In this document: one piece after another, positions 13,878 through 22,108 of the stretch | Numbering within the stretch: position 1 is the first letter of the stretch | Layout: the number at the start of each line of letters is the position of its first letter | From: CAJCIY01 sp964245825 | GTDB taxonomy: Bacteria > Actinomycetota > Actinomycetes > Mycobacteriales > CAJCIY01 | Direction of reading: 5' to 3' | NCBI GenBank assembly: GCA_964245825.1 | Contig: CAXTNT010000005.1 | Span: forward strand, 128,765-192,764 | Length of the DNA stretch: 64,000 nucleotides | The notes under the pieces: model-generated | What the model saw: the letters and a program-made list of their open reading frames with translations, nothing else | The model's database searches: none | What the model was told of the DNA's origin: nothing | Program-made: the position numbers and the translations under genes

Positions 13878-15545
13878 CTACGGAGCAGGAGGCGGCCTGA
13901 CGGTCAGGCAGTGGTGGGCCGGCAGCGCGGGCCGTGGCGGCGGACCGCTCCCGGTGATCTGGAAGAGCCAGGCGCCGCCGTCGGCCCCGGGGCGACTGTA
14001 GGAGGCGAGCTGGACCCCGATGCTGCCCACCTCGGCGAGGATCTCCGCGCGCACGTTGGCCGGCTGGTTGGAACCTCGATGATCCAGAAAGAGCCAGATC
14101 CGTCGGCCCTGGGGGAACTGGGCCAGCAGCATCTGCGCCGAGCAGCCGTGCGCAGGCGCCGGATCGAACGTGCCCGAGGCGTGCAGGCCCGGATGCTGCT
14201 CGGAGTAGTAGGCCCACGCGGCAGTGCCCCACATGGACTCGTACAGGATGATGTCGCCCGGCTGCCGGTGCGCAGCGATGAAGGCCACCGCCTGGCGGCC
14301 GCTGTTCTTGTCGAGCGGCGTGACGGCGATGTCGAGCCCGCGCAGGCCCTGGCTACCGGCGCAGACACCCAGGACCAGACCTAGCCCCGCGGCCACCACC
14401 GCACGACCCCTGCGGGCAAGGCCCAACCGCTGCGCGGGGTCGAGGAGCTGGAGCGGTGCGCAGATCAGCAGAAGGACGGAGGGCTGCAGGTAGAGCGCCA
14501 ACCGCTGCGCAAGTGGGTAGGTCTGGGCGGCGGCCGCGACCACGGCCACGACGAACGGGAGAAGCAATAGGGGGGCGCGTCGTCGGGTGGTCTCCGTGCG
14601 CAGGATCACCCCCAGGCCGAGCAGAGCGAGGAGGCCGACCACGACGGGATGGTGCACGCCGAGGGGGTCCTCCAGGATGGCCTGGGACGTCCGGGCGAGC
14701 CACCGGGCCGACGAATGCAGGTGCAGGGGCGTAGGCGGGTAGCCGCCGTACACGCGCCAGTAGTTCTTCAGGAGGCTGCTGTGCGCCTGATCACGCAAGA
14801 CCAGCTGATAGTCCAGGAGCAGCACCAAGGCTGGCGGTACGGCGGCGGCCGTCAGGAGGACGAGATGCCGCCGGGCACGTCCGGTTCGCGCACCTGAGCC
14901 CAACCAGCGGGCAGCGAGAACGAGGCCGCCGATCAGCACCATCAGGATTCCCGGCTGCGAGAACCAGATGGCGAGGGCCGTGACGAGGGCCCACCATGCC
15001 GCGACAGACACAGCCGGCTCGCGCTCGCTGGCCCAGAGCGTCATCGCCACCACCCCCAGTGACGCGAGAATGTCACTGCTGTACTGCTTGACGTCGGTGG
15101 CGTAGAACGTCGTCTGCGGCGCGACCGCGAACAGCAGGATGACCGCCGGCGTGCTCCAGCGTCCGACCAGTCGGTTGCTAACGTAGATGAGAACCGGAAA
15201 GGCGCCGACGGACGTCAGGAAAGGGAAGAGCCGCAGCGACATCTCATTCTGGCCGAAGACGTCGCTGCTGGCCTTGACGATCCAGAACCACCCGATCGGC
15301 GCCGCCTGGGAGTTCGCTGTCACGTGCTCAAGGCGGTGATACGACAGACCCAGGATGTCGTGGACGACCTCTATCTCGTCCAGCCACAGGGAGCGGTCGA
15401 ACAACCATTCTCGGAGCCGCAGAGCCACACCGAGCACCACGGCCAGCCGGGTCAGCCACACGAGATAGAGGCGCGCGCCGATGGTGGCCGGCGGCCTCCG
15501 AACGCGTGGGCGGCGTCCGCCGGCCACGGCGCTGTGCACGCTCAT
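13878..15545 (-). CDS. GT-C type membrane glycosyltransferase (GT39/ArnT-like)
   Basis: The 555-residue protein has about ten membrane helices. The first extracytoplasmic loop contains LWLDEIEVV, an acidic motif used by polyprenyl-phosphate-dependent GT-C enzymes, followed by NSQAAPIGWFW and YATDVKQYSSDI. A soluble C-terminal domain (about 410-555) lies outside the membrane. It likely transfers a sugar from a polyprenyl-phosphate donor to lipid, protein or glycan; the substrate is unknown. The neighbouring GT2 could supply its donor. The ATG at 15545 has a TACAGT -10 box 8 nt upstream. Confidence 0.85.
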   Translation of the reverse strand: MSVHSAVAGGRRPRVRRPPATIGARLYLVWLTRLAVVLGVALRLREWLFDRSLWLDEIEVVHDILGLSYHRLEHVTANSQAAPIGWFWIVKASSDVFGQNEMSLRLFPFLTSVGAFPVLIYVSNRLVGRWSTPAVILLFAVAPQTTFYATDVKQYSSDILASLGVVAMTLWASEREPAVSVAAWWALVTALAIWFSQPGILMVLIGGLVLAARWLGSGARTGRARRHLVLLTAAAVPPALVLLLDYQLVLRDQAHSSLLKNYWRVYGGYPPTPLHLHSSARWLARTSQAILEDPLGVHHPVVVGLLALLGLGVILRTETTRRRAPLLLLPFVVAVVAAAAQTYPLAQRLALYLQPSVLLLICAPLQLLDPAQRLGLARRGRAVVAAGLGLVLGVCAGSQGLRGLDIAVTPLDKNSGRQAVAFIAAHRQPGDIILYESMWGTAAWAYYSEQHPGLHASGTFDPAPAHGCSAQMLLAQFPQGRRIWLFLDHRGSNQPANVRAEILAEVGSIGVQLASYSRPGADGGAWLFQITGSGPPPRPALPAHHCLTVRPPPAP

Positions 15546-15553
15546 CCGGGCCG

Positions 15554-15559
15554 ACTGTA
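15554..15559 (-). promoter_or_regulatory. -10 box TACAGT of the GT-C gene
   Basis: TANNNT match ending 8 nt before the ATG at 15545; no SD. Confidence 0.35.
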
Positions 15560-15575
15560 GCCAGGAGCCGCTACG

Positions 15576-16163
15576 TCACCGGAGGCGGGCGGCCAGCGCG
15601 CGGAACGCCTGCGCCCGGTGGCTGGCGACGTTCTTCTCCGCCGGTGTGAGCTCCGCCGACGTCCGGCTCTCCCCGTCCGGGACGAAGACCGGGTCGTAGC
15701 CGAAGCCGTTGTCCCCGCGCGGCGCCCGGACGATGCGCCCGCGCCACCGCGCCTCCTGGACGTGGTGGTGACCGTCGGGGGTGACCAGCGCGGCCGCGCA
15801 GACGAACGCGGCGCCGCGGCGGTCGTCGGGCACGTCGCCGAGCTGGCCGAGCAGCAGAGCCGTGTTCGCGTCGTCGTCGCCGTGTCGGCCGCACCACCTC
15901 GCCGACAGCACGCCCGGCATGCCGTTCAGCGCGTCGACGGCCAGCCCGCTGTCGTCGGCGAGCGCCGCCAGAGACGTCGCGGCGAGCGCCGCCCGGGCCT
16001 TGATCAGGGCGTTGGCGGGGAAGGTCGCGCCGGTCTCCGCCGGCTCGGCGTACCCGTCGACGCCGAGGATGTCCTCGAGCCCAAGCAGCTCGTGCGCCGG
16101 GCCCAGGATCGCCCGCAGCTCCGCCACCTTGCCTTCGTTGCGGGTGGCGAGAACGAGCCTCAT
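15576..16163 (-). CDS. rdgB: RdgB/HAM1 non-canonical purine NTP pyrophosphatase
   Basis: The 195-residue enzyme hydrolyses ITP, dITP and XTP to monophosphates, keeping deaminated purines out of nucleic acid. Motifs: LVLATRNEGKVAELRAIL at the N-terminus, ETGATFPANALIKARAA, ADDSGLAVDAL, GVLSARWCG and GDNGFGYDPVFVP. The frame is open upstream, but the family N-terminus starts at the ATG at 16163, which overlaps the rph stop (ATGA). rph-rdgB is a conserved pair. Confidence 0.95.
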   Translation of the reverse strand: MRLVLATRNEGKVAELRAILGPAHELLGLEDILGVDGYAEPAETGATFPANALIKARAALAATSLAALADDSGLAVDALNGMPGVLSARWCGRHGDDDANTALLLGQLGDVPDDRRGAAFVCAAALVTPDGHHHVQEARWRGRIVRAPRGDNGFGYDPVFVPDGESRTSAELTPAEKNVASHRAQAFRALAARLR

Positions 16164-16891
16164 CCCAGCAGAGTCGGCACCGGCCGGGGGGCCGCCAGGG
16201 CCCCCTGCTGCGCGGCGGCGAGCGTGCCGCAGCCGGCGAGCGCCAGGTCGAGCAGGGCGTCGAGCTCGGCCCGGCTGAAGGGCGCGCCCTCGGCCGTGCC
16301 CTGCACCTCGACCAGCGCGCCGTCGCCGGTCGCCACCACGTTCATGTCGGTCTCGGCGCGGACGTCCTCGGCGTAGCAGAGGTCCAGGCGGGGCTCCCCG
16401 TCGACGATGCCCACGCTGACCGCGGCGACCGAGCGCGGGCAGGCCTGCGGGACGCCGAGGTGCGCGACCGCGTCGCAGAGCGCCACGTACGCGCCGGTGA
16501 TCGCCGCGGTGCGGGTGCCGCCGTCGGCGACGAGCACGTCGCAGTCCAGGGTGACGCTGTTCTCCCCGAGGGCCTCGAGATCGATGGCCGCCCGCAGCGC
16601 CCGGCCGACCAGCCTGCTGATCTCGTGCGTCCGGCCGCCGACCCGGCCCTTCACCGACTCGCGGTCGTTGCGGGTGTGCGTCGCGCTGGGCAGCATCGCG
16701 TACTCGGCCGTCACCCAGCCCAGCCCGCTGCCCTTGCGCCAGCGCGGCACCCCCACGGTGGCCGAGGCCGAGCAGAGCACGCGGGTGGCCCCGAACTCGA
16801 CCAGGACGCTGCCGGCTGGATGTGGCTGCCAACCTCGGGTGAGGCGCACCGGGCGCAGCTGGTCGGGGGTCCGTCCGTCGGGTCGCGTCAC
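16160..16891 (-). CDS. rph: Ribonuclease PH
   Basis: The 243-residue phosphorolytic exoribonuclease trims tRNA 3' ends. It begins RPDGRTPDQLRPVRLTRGW and has VEFGATRVLCSASA, RVGGRTHEISRLVGRALRA, VTLDCDVLVADGGTRTAAITG and CYAEDVRAETDMNVV, all RNase PH signatures. The GTG start has a -10 box TAGGGT 8 nt upstream. It follows the MBL-fold gene by 25 bp and overlaps rdgB by 4 bp. Confidence 0.95.
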   Translation of the reverse strand: MTRPDGRTPDQLRPVRLTRGWQPHPAGSVLVEFGATRVLCSASATVGVPRWRKGSGLGWVTAEYAMLPSATHTRNDRESVKGRVGGRTHEISRLVGRALRAAIDLEALGENSVTLDCDVLVADGGTRTAAITGAYVALCDAVAHLGVPQACPRSVAAVSVGIVDGEPRLDLCYAEDVRAETDMNVVATGDGALVEVQGTAEGAPFSRAELDALLDLALAGCGTLAAAQQGALAAPRPVPTLLG

Positions 16892-16899
16892 GTCCGGAG

Positions 16900-16905
16900 A
16901 CCCTA
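16900..16905 (-). promoter_or_regulatory. -10 box TAGGGT of rph
   Basis: TANNNT match ending 8 nt before the rph GTG, in the 25-bp gap after the MBL gene. Confidence 0.35.
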
Positions 16906-16916
16906 GCCAGACCGGG

Positions 16917-17666
16917 TCAGACCGGGTACGCGAACCCGGCGCGGGCCAGGCGCAGCTCGCCGTCGTACCCGGCCTTGGCCTCGGCCAGGGTGGCCTGCTC
17001 GTCCCCCCAGGCCGCCACGAGGTGGGTCAGCAGCAGCGACCGCGCGCCGGCGCGGGCGGCGTACTCCCCGGCCTGCCGGCCGCACAGGTGCACACCTTCG
17101 GGATTGTCCGCGCGATCCAGCCAGGACGCCTCGCAGAGGAACAGGTCGACGTCGCGGGCGAGCTCGACGAGGCCCTCGCACGCGCCGGTGTCCGCCGAGT
17201 AGGCGAGCGAACGCCCGCCCGCGTCCAACCGCAGCGCCCAGCACTCCACGGGGTGGTTGGTACGGATCATCGACAGCGCGAACGGCCCGACCCGCACGGG
17301 GGCGCCGTCGAGCAGCCGCCAGTCGTAGACCTGCTCCAGCCACTCGGCGCGGGTCGAGTCGACGGCGCGGGCGATCCTGGGCCCGGTGCCGGCCGGCCCG
17401 TAGACCGGCAGTGCCGGCAGACAGCCGGCGGGGTCGTAGAACCGCGCGTAGCCGTAGGCCACGAGGTCGATGCAGTGGTCGGCGTGCAGGTGGCTGAGGA
17501 CGACGGCGTCGAGGCTGTCCAGACCACCGTGACGTTGCAGCGCGCCGGTCGCACCGTTGCCGGCGTCGAGCAGCAGCCGGAAGCCGTCGTGCTCGATCAG
17601 GTACGAGGAGCAGCCCGAGTCCGGACCCGGAAAGGTCCCCGCGCAGCCCAGCACGGTCAGCTTCAC
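16917..17666 (-). CDS. MBL-fold hydrolase (Rv1339-like, possible cyclic nucleotide phosphodiesterase)
   Basis: The 249-residue metallo-beta-lactamase-fold protein has the metal motif SHLHADHCIDL (HxHxDH), N-terminal TVLGCAGTFPGPDSGCSSYLIE, LAYSADTGAC and later LLLTHLVAAW. Its place between cysM and rph matches M. tuberculosis Rv1339, reported as an atypical cAMP phosphodiesterase; RNase Z-like activity is an alternative. The GTG start has a -10 box TAGGCT 6 nt upstream. Confidence 0.85.
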   Translation of the reverse strand: MKLTVLGCAGTFPGPDSGCSSYLIEHDGFRLLLDAGNGATGALQRHGGLDSLDAVVLSHLHADHCIDLVAYGYARFYDPAGCLPALPVYGPAGTGPRIARAVDSTRAEWLEQVYDWRLLDGAPVRVGPFALSMIRTNHPVECWALRLDAGGRSLAYSADTGACEGLVELARDVDLFLCEASWLDRADNPEGVHLCGRQAGEYAARAGARSLLLTHLVAAWGDEQATLAEAKAGYDGELRLARAGFAYPV

Positions 17667-17672
17667 GCGCGG

Positions 17673-17678
17673 AGCCTA
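17673..17678 (-). promoter_or_regulatory. -10 box TAGGCT of the MBL gene
   Basis: TANNNT match ending 6 nt before the GTG at 17666; leaderless arrangement. Confidence 0.4.
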
Positions 17679-17700
17679 CGACGGTTCGGCGAGACGTGCG

Positions 17701-18648
17701 TCACGCCCAGAGCTGCCCCTCGAGTGCTGCCTCAGCCTCGGCCAGCGTCCCGGCATAGGCACCGGTGGACAGGTACTTCCAGCCGCCGTCGCAGACGATG
17801 AACGCGATGTCCGCACGCTCCCCCGCCGCGACGCACTTGGCCGCCTCCCCCAGCGCCGCGTGCAGGATCGCCCCGGTGGAGATCCCGGCGAAGATGCCTT
17901 CCTGCTCGACGAGCTCACGGGTGCGCCGGACCGCGTCGCGCGGCCCGACCGAGAAGCGCGAGGACAGCACCGACGGGTCGTAGAGCTCGGGTACGAACCC
18001 CTCGTCTATGTTGCGCAGCCCGTAGACCAGCTCGCCGTACCGGGGCTCGGCGGCGACGATGCGGATGCCCGGACGTTGCTCGCGCAGGAAGCGGCCCGTG
18101 CCCATCAACGTGCCGGTGGTGCCCAGCCCGGCGACGAGGTGGGTGATGGACGGCAGGTCCGCGAGCAGCTCCGGGCCGGTCGTCTCGTAGTGCGCCTGCG
18201 CGTTGGCGGGGTTGCCGTACTGATAGAGCATCACGTAGTCGGGGTTGTCGGCAGCCATCGTCTTGGCGACCGCCACCGCCTGGTTCGACCCGCCGGCCGC
18301 GGGTGAGGTGACGATCTGCGCGCCGTACATGGTGAGCAGCTGGCGCCGCTCGATGCTCGTGTTGGCCGGCAGCACGCAGATCAGCCGGTAGCCCCGCAGT
18401 CGGCAGACCATCGCCAGCGAGATGCCGGTGTTGCCGCTGGTCGGTTCCAGCACCGTGCAGCCGGGCGTCAGCAGGCCGTCCTTCTCGGCCTGCTCCACCA
18501 TCTTCAGCGCGGGCCGGTCCTTGACCGAGCCGGTGGGGTTGTCCTGCTCCAGCTTGGCCCAGAGGCGCACGTCGGCGCTGGGAGACAGCCGGGGCAGGCC
18601 GACCAGCGGCGTGCCGCCGACCGAGTCGAGCAGGGAGTCGAAGCGCAT
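17701..18648 (-). CDS. cysM: Cysteine synthase CysM (O-phosphoserine, CysO-dependent type)
   Basis: The 315-residue PLP enzyme closely follows mycobacterial CysM, with PLP Lys43 in NPTGSVKDRPA, phosphate-binding PTSGNTGIS (69-77), AGLGTTGTLMGTGRFLRE, and the C-terminal GWKYLSTGAYAG...EGQLWA that reaches into the active site. In mycobacteria this enzyme makes cysteine on the C-terminus of thiocarboxylated CysO using O-phosphoserine. The adjacent cysO and mec genes complete that pathway. Confidence 0.95.
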   Translation of the reverse strand: MRFDSLLDSVGGTPLVGLPRLSPSADVRLWAKLEQDNPTGSVKDRPALKMVEQAEKDGLLTPGCTVLEPTSGNTGISLAMVCRLRGYRLICVLPANTSIERRQLLTMYGAQIVTSPAAGGSNQAVAVAKTMAADNPDYVMLYQYGNPANAQAHYETTGPELLADLPSITHLVAGLGTTGTLMGTGRFLREQRPGIRIVAAEPRYGELVYGLRNIDEGFVPELYDPSVLSSRFSVGPRDAVRRTRELVEQEGIFAGISTGAILHAALGEAAKCVAAGERADIAFIVCDGGWKYLSTGAYAGTLAEAEAALEGQLWA

Positions 18649-18657
18649 GCGGCGGTC

Positions 18658-18933
18658 TTACCCGCCGGCGACGGCAGGGAGGACGGTGACCGCGTCGCCG
18701 TCCTTGAGCCCGGTGGTGAGGCCGCCCAGGAAGCGCACGTCCTCGTCGTTGACGTAGACGTTCACGAACCGGTGCAGGCTGCCGTCGTCGCCCACCAGCC
18801 GGCCGCGGATCCCGTCGTACCGGGTGTCCAGGTCGACGAGCAGCTCGTCCAGGCTGGCGCCGGAGCCCTCGACGGACTTCGCGCCGCCGGTGTAGCTGCG
18901 CAGGATGGTCGGGATCCGGACCTCGATGGCCAT
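18658..18933 (-). CDS. cysO: Sulfur carrier protein CysO (MoaD/ThiS fold)
   Basis: This 91-residue ubiquitin-like protein ends in the required Gly-Gly (AVAGG), where a thiocarboxylate is formed. Typical segments are IRVPTILRSYTGG-like (IPTILRSYTGGAKSV), VNVYVNDEDVRFLGGL and KDGDAVTVLPAVAGG. It donates sulfur to CysM. It ends 9 bp before cysM and begins 88 bp after mec. Confidence 0.95.
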   Translation of the reverse strand: MAIEVRIPTILRSYTGGAKSVEGSGASLDELLVDLDTRYDGIRGRLVGDDGSLHRFVNVYVNDEDVRFLGGLTTGLKDGDAVTVLPAVAGG

Positions 18934-19021
18934 CGCGTGCGTTCTCCTCGATCGGGGGGTGGCTGGCTGCCAGTGTCTCAGCAGTCGGGAACGCCGTGGG
19001 CCGGTCGGCCTGTTCCGGCGC

Positions 19022-19432
19022 TCACAGCTCCCGGATCGCCACCGGCTCCTCGGTGACCAGCCCGGCCACGATCCGGTACGAGCGCACCTCTGCGTCCATG
19101 CCCAGCTCGGGGCGGGTCGAGACGAGCACGTAGTGGGCGCCCGGCTCGGCGGCGTACGCGATGTCGGTGCGGCTCGGGTAGGCCTCGGTGGCGGTGTGCG
19201 AGTGGTAGATCACGAAGGGCTCCTCGTCGCGGTCGTCCATCTCGCGGTAGAGACGCAGCAGGTCTCCCGAGTCGAACTCGTAGAAGGTCGGGGACCGGGC
19301 CGCGTTCGCCATCTCCAGGAAGCGCGCCGGCCGGCCGCCGACGCCGGTGATCACCCCGCACGCCTCGTCCGGGTGGTCGCGGCGGGCGTGCGCCACCATC
19401 GCGTCGTACATCGCCTGTGAGATCTCCAGCAC
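19022..19432 (-). CDS. mec: Mec, JAMM/MPN zinc peptidase that releases cysteine from CysO
   Basis: The 136-residue JAMM protease has Glu23 in PDEACGVI, and H77SH79...S87..D90 in IYHSHTATEAYPSRTD, the full Zn-binding and catalytic set. In the mycobacterial system it cleaves the cysteine from the CysO-Cys adduct. The GTG start has TAGCGT 8 nt upstream. The preceding DUF2017 gene stops 18 bp away, so it may also be co-transcribed. Confidence 0.94.
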   Translation of the reverse strand: MLEISQAMYDAMVAHARRDHPDEACGVITGVGGRPARFLEMANAARSPTFYEFDSGDLLRLYREMDDRDEEPFVIYHSHTATEAYPSRTDIAYAAEPGAHYVLVSTRPELGMDAEVRSYRIVAGLVTEEPVAIREL

Positions 19433-19450
19433 GGGTGCCGACGCTAGCGG

Positions 19451-20005
19451 TCAGTACTCGTCCGGTGCCCCGAGGACCACGAGCAGCCGGTGCAACAGCG
19501 TCCCGAGCACGAGGAACAGCTGGAGCGCGGGTGAGGGCGCCAGCGCGGCGTAGTCGTCCTCGGTCACCCCGAGCCGGCTGCCGAGCACCAGCCGGAGGTC
19601 GTTCAGCGCCCCGACCCAGGACTGCGCCTCCTCGGCGCTGAGGTCGAACCGGTCGCCGCGGGTGAGCGTGTCCAGCACGACGGCGACCCGCCCCCGTTGG
19701 AGCGCCTCGAGCTCGCCGCCGGCCAGCCGCCGGTACTCGGCCGCCGCCCGCCCGTCCTCGACGTCCGCGGCGTACGCGTCGGGACGCAACCGTCGCAGGG
19801 CCGGGTCGTCCGGCGTCGCGCGCTCGTCGGTGCTGGTCATGCCGGTGAGCTCGGCCAGCGGGTCGACCGGGCCGGCCGCGTCGGTGGTCGTGGTGAGCAG
19901 CTGGTCGAGGTCGCGCAGCTGACTCAACAGCAGCTGCCGCAGGCCGCCGGCCAGCCTGACGCCGATGCTGCCGTCGCGGTGTGCCGAGAACGGGCCGCGG
20001 GCCAC
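19451..20005 (-). CDS. DUF2017 family protein
   Basis: The 184-residue protein matches the actinobacterial DUF2017 family: GSIGVRLAGGLRQLLLSQLRDLDQLL at the N-terminus and a helical C-terminus WVGALNDLRLVLGSRLGV. Function is unknown, but the gene nearly always follows clpS, as here (16-bp gap), hinting at a role with ClpS/ClpCP or at simple conserved synteny. Confidence 0.88.
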   Translation of the reverse strand: MARGPFSAHRDGSIGVRLAGGLRQLLLSQLRDLDQLLTTTTDAAGPVDPLAELTGMTSTDERATPDDPALRRLRPDAYAADVEDGRAAAEYRRLAGGELEALQRGRVAVVLDTLTRGDRFDLSAEEAQSWVGALNDLRLVLGSRLGVTEDDYAALAPSPALQLFLVLGTLLHRLLVVLGAPDEY

Positions 20006-20021
20006 TAACAGCCCACCGGGG

Positions 20022-20330
20022 TCAGTCGTCCTGCTGAAGGGTGGCCCACAGACCGGCGGCGTGCAGCCGGGCGACGTCGCTCTCCATCTGCTCTCGGCTG
20101 CCGGTCGAGACCACGGCGCGGCCCTTCTGGTGCACGTCCAGCATCAGCCGGGTGGCCTTCTGCTTGCTGTAGCCGAACAGCTGCTGCAGCACGTACACGA
20201 CGTAGTTCATCAGGTTGACGGGGTCGTTCCATACCAGGGTGATCCACGGTCGGGACAGGTCGACCACGTCGTCCGGCCTGGTGTCGCCCTGCCGCTCCGG
20301 CGCGAGGGTCCCGCCGCCGGGGGCCGTCAC
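20022..20330 (-). CDS. clpS: ClpS, adaptor of the Clp protease
   Basis: ClpS delivers N-degron substrates to ClpC/ClpA. The 102-residue protein has the core WITLVWNDPVNLMNYVVYVL, LFGYSKQKATRLMLDVHQ and KGRAVVSTGSREQMESDV, with the Asp-Pro-Val-Asn and Met/His pocket residues that bind the N-end residue. Two starts are possible: the GTG at 20330, giving a length like mycobacterial ClpS, or an ATG at 20363 that would overlap the upstream ligase by 11 bp. The first is used. Confidence 0.9.
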   Translation of the reverse strand: MTAPGGGTLAPERQGDTRPDDVVDLSRPWITLVWNDPVNLMNYVVYVLQQLFGYSKQKATRLMLDVHQKGRAVVSTGSREQMESDVARLHAAGLWATLQQDD

Positions 20331-20352
20331 GGCATCGGCCGCGCGGAAGCGG

Positions 20353-22074
20353 TCACGAGGCATCCTGCACCAACTCGCCGCGGCGGACCTTGCCCGTCGC
20401 GTTGCGGGGCAGCTCGGGGACGAAGGACACGTCGCGGGGCACCTTGAAGGCGGCGAGGTGGGCCTTGACATGGTCACGCACGGCTTCCGCCTCGAGCGAA
20501 CCGTCGCCGGCCACGAACGCCACCAGGCGCTGTCCGAAGTTCTCGTCCGGAACACCCACCACGGCCACGTCGTGGACGCCGGACAGACCGGCGATGACGT
20601 CCTCCACCTCGCCGGGGAACACGTTCTCGCCGCCGGAGACGATCATGTCGTCGTCCCGGCCCTCGATCTTCAGCCGGCCCGCCGCGTCGAAGTGCCCCGT
20701 GTCGCCCGAGGAGACCAGCCCCTCGATCCGGGCCTTGTCGGCACCGCCGGTGTAGCCCTCGAAGGTGAGGTCGCTGCCGACGAAGATGCGGCCGCTCTCA
20801 CCGGGCGGTACGGCGTCACCGTCCTCGTCCACGATCCTGATGGTCACACCCCGCAACGGCCGGCCGGCGGTGCCCGGGTCCTGGAGCAGGTCGGCCGGGG
20901 TGGCCACGGTGGCGAAGCCCACCTCGGTCGAGCCGTAGAGGTTGTAGAGCACGTCGCCGAAAGCGGCCGAGAAACCCTCGGCGAGGGTCGCCGGCAGCGC
21001 CGACCCGGAGATCGCGACCGCCTGCAGGCTGGACGTGTCGTAGCGGCCCCGGACCTCCGCATCGAGCGCCAGCAGGCGCTGCAGCATGACCGGGACGGCC
21101 GCGAGCAGCGTCACGCCGTGCGCCGCCACGTCGGCGAGCGTCGTCTCGGCGTCGAAGCGGCTCCGGAGGACCAGCGTCGAGCCGAGGAGCAGCCCCATGG
21201 CGAGGTTGGCCAGCCCCCAGGCATGGAACATCGGCGAGCCCACCAGCAGCGGCTCGCCCACGCGGTAGGGGATGGCCTCGAGCATGGCGAGGCCCGGCCC
21301 GGCGCCACGGACGCCGCGGACCGCGCCCTTGGGCGCGCCGGTCGTGCCGGACGTCAGCAGCACGATCCGGCCCGGCGTCCGCGGCGGCCGCGGCTGGCCG
21401 ACGCGGCCGATCTGCAGGGCGGCGGACGCGAGCCGGACGAGCCCGGCGGGGAGCAGCTGGTCGAGGTCGGCGTCGGCGACCGCGGCGACGAGCTGCTCCC
21501 GCTTCACCACGTCGGCCAGCTGCGGCGGGGCCAGGCCGGTGTTGAGCAGGACCACGTCGGCGCCCACCTTGCCGAGGGCGACCAGCGGTTCCAGGAAGCC
21601 CCGGCCGTTGCGGGCGAGCAGTCCGACCGCCGTGCCGGTCCCGAGCCCCCGCAGCGTGTACGCGGCTGCCAGTGCGTCCGTACGGGTGGCGACCTCGCCG
21701 TAGGTCAGCGTCCCCTCGTCGTCGATGATCGCCGCGCGGTCGGGGTGGCGGGCGGCGCAGGCCGACAGGGCTGCGGCGACGCTGGCCCCGTACCGCAGGG
21801 CGAGCGCCATGCCCACCAGCCGGTCGGGACGGATCGGGGCGATCAGCCCCGCTCGGCGCAGGACGGCGGCGGCATGGCACCCCGCAACGACGCGCGACCC
21901 AGGGCCGGCCAGGGCACGGTCGGCGAGGGTGCTGGTCAGGGCCGGCCAGTGACCGGGCCGGAGCGCCGCACCGGCCGCCGCGACGGGTTCGCCGACCGCG
22001 CCGGCCACCCCCACGGCGGTCCCCACCAGACGACGGGCCGGTGCCCACGCACGGTCCAACGGCGACGGGCTCAC
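20353..22074 (-). CDS. Fatty-acid-CoA ligase-like AMP-binding enzyme (FadD family)
   Basis: The 573-residue ANL enzyme has the P-loop LLTSGTTGAPKGAV (239-252), NLYGSTEVGFATV, SGDTGHFD, GRDDDMIVSGGENVFPGEVE and the catalytic Lys in NATGKVRR. An extra N-terminal hydrophobic stretch (about 1-85) precedes the adenylation domain. It would activate a fatty acid as acyl-AMP and acyl-CoA. It starts 34 bp after tmsB and may feed or use branched acyl chains made by tmsA/tmsB. Confidence 0.9.
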   Translation of the reverse strand: MSPSPLDRAWAPARRLVGTAVGVAGAVGEPVAAAGAALRPGHWPALTSTLADRALAGPGSRVVAGCHAAAVLRRAGLIAPIRPDRLVGMALALRYGASVAAALSACAARHPDRAAIIDDEGTLTYGEVATRTDALAAAYTLRGLGTGTAVGLLARNGRGFLEPLVALGKVGADVVLLNTGLAPPQLADVVKREQLVAAVADADLDQLLPAGLVRLASAALQIGRVGQPRPPRTPGRIVLLTSGTTGAPKGAVRGVRGAGPGLAMLEAIPYRVGEPLLVGSPMFHAWGLANLAMGLLLGSTLVLRSRFDAETTLADVAAHGVTLLAAVPVMLQRLLALDAEVRGRYDTSSLQAVAISGSALPATLAEGFSAAFGDVLYNLYGSTEVGFATVATPADLLQDPGTAGRPLRGVTIRIVDEDGDAVPPGESGRIFVGSDLTFEGYTGGADKARIEGLVSSGDTGHFDAAGRLKIEGRDDDMIVSGGENVFPGEVEDVIAGLSGVHDVAVVGVPDENFGQRLVAFVAGDGSLEAEAVRDHVKAHLAAFKVPRDVSFVPELPRNATGKVRRGELVQDAS

Positions 22075-22108
22075 GGCGAGTGAGTCTCGCGCATCGAGGG
22101 CAGCGGCG

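Noticed and set aside
15576..16832. 418-residue reading of RdgB
   Set aside because: The N-terminal part is the shadow of rph; the ATG at 16163 with ATGA overlap gives normal length.
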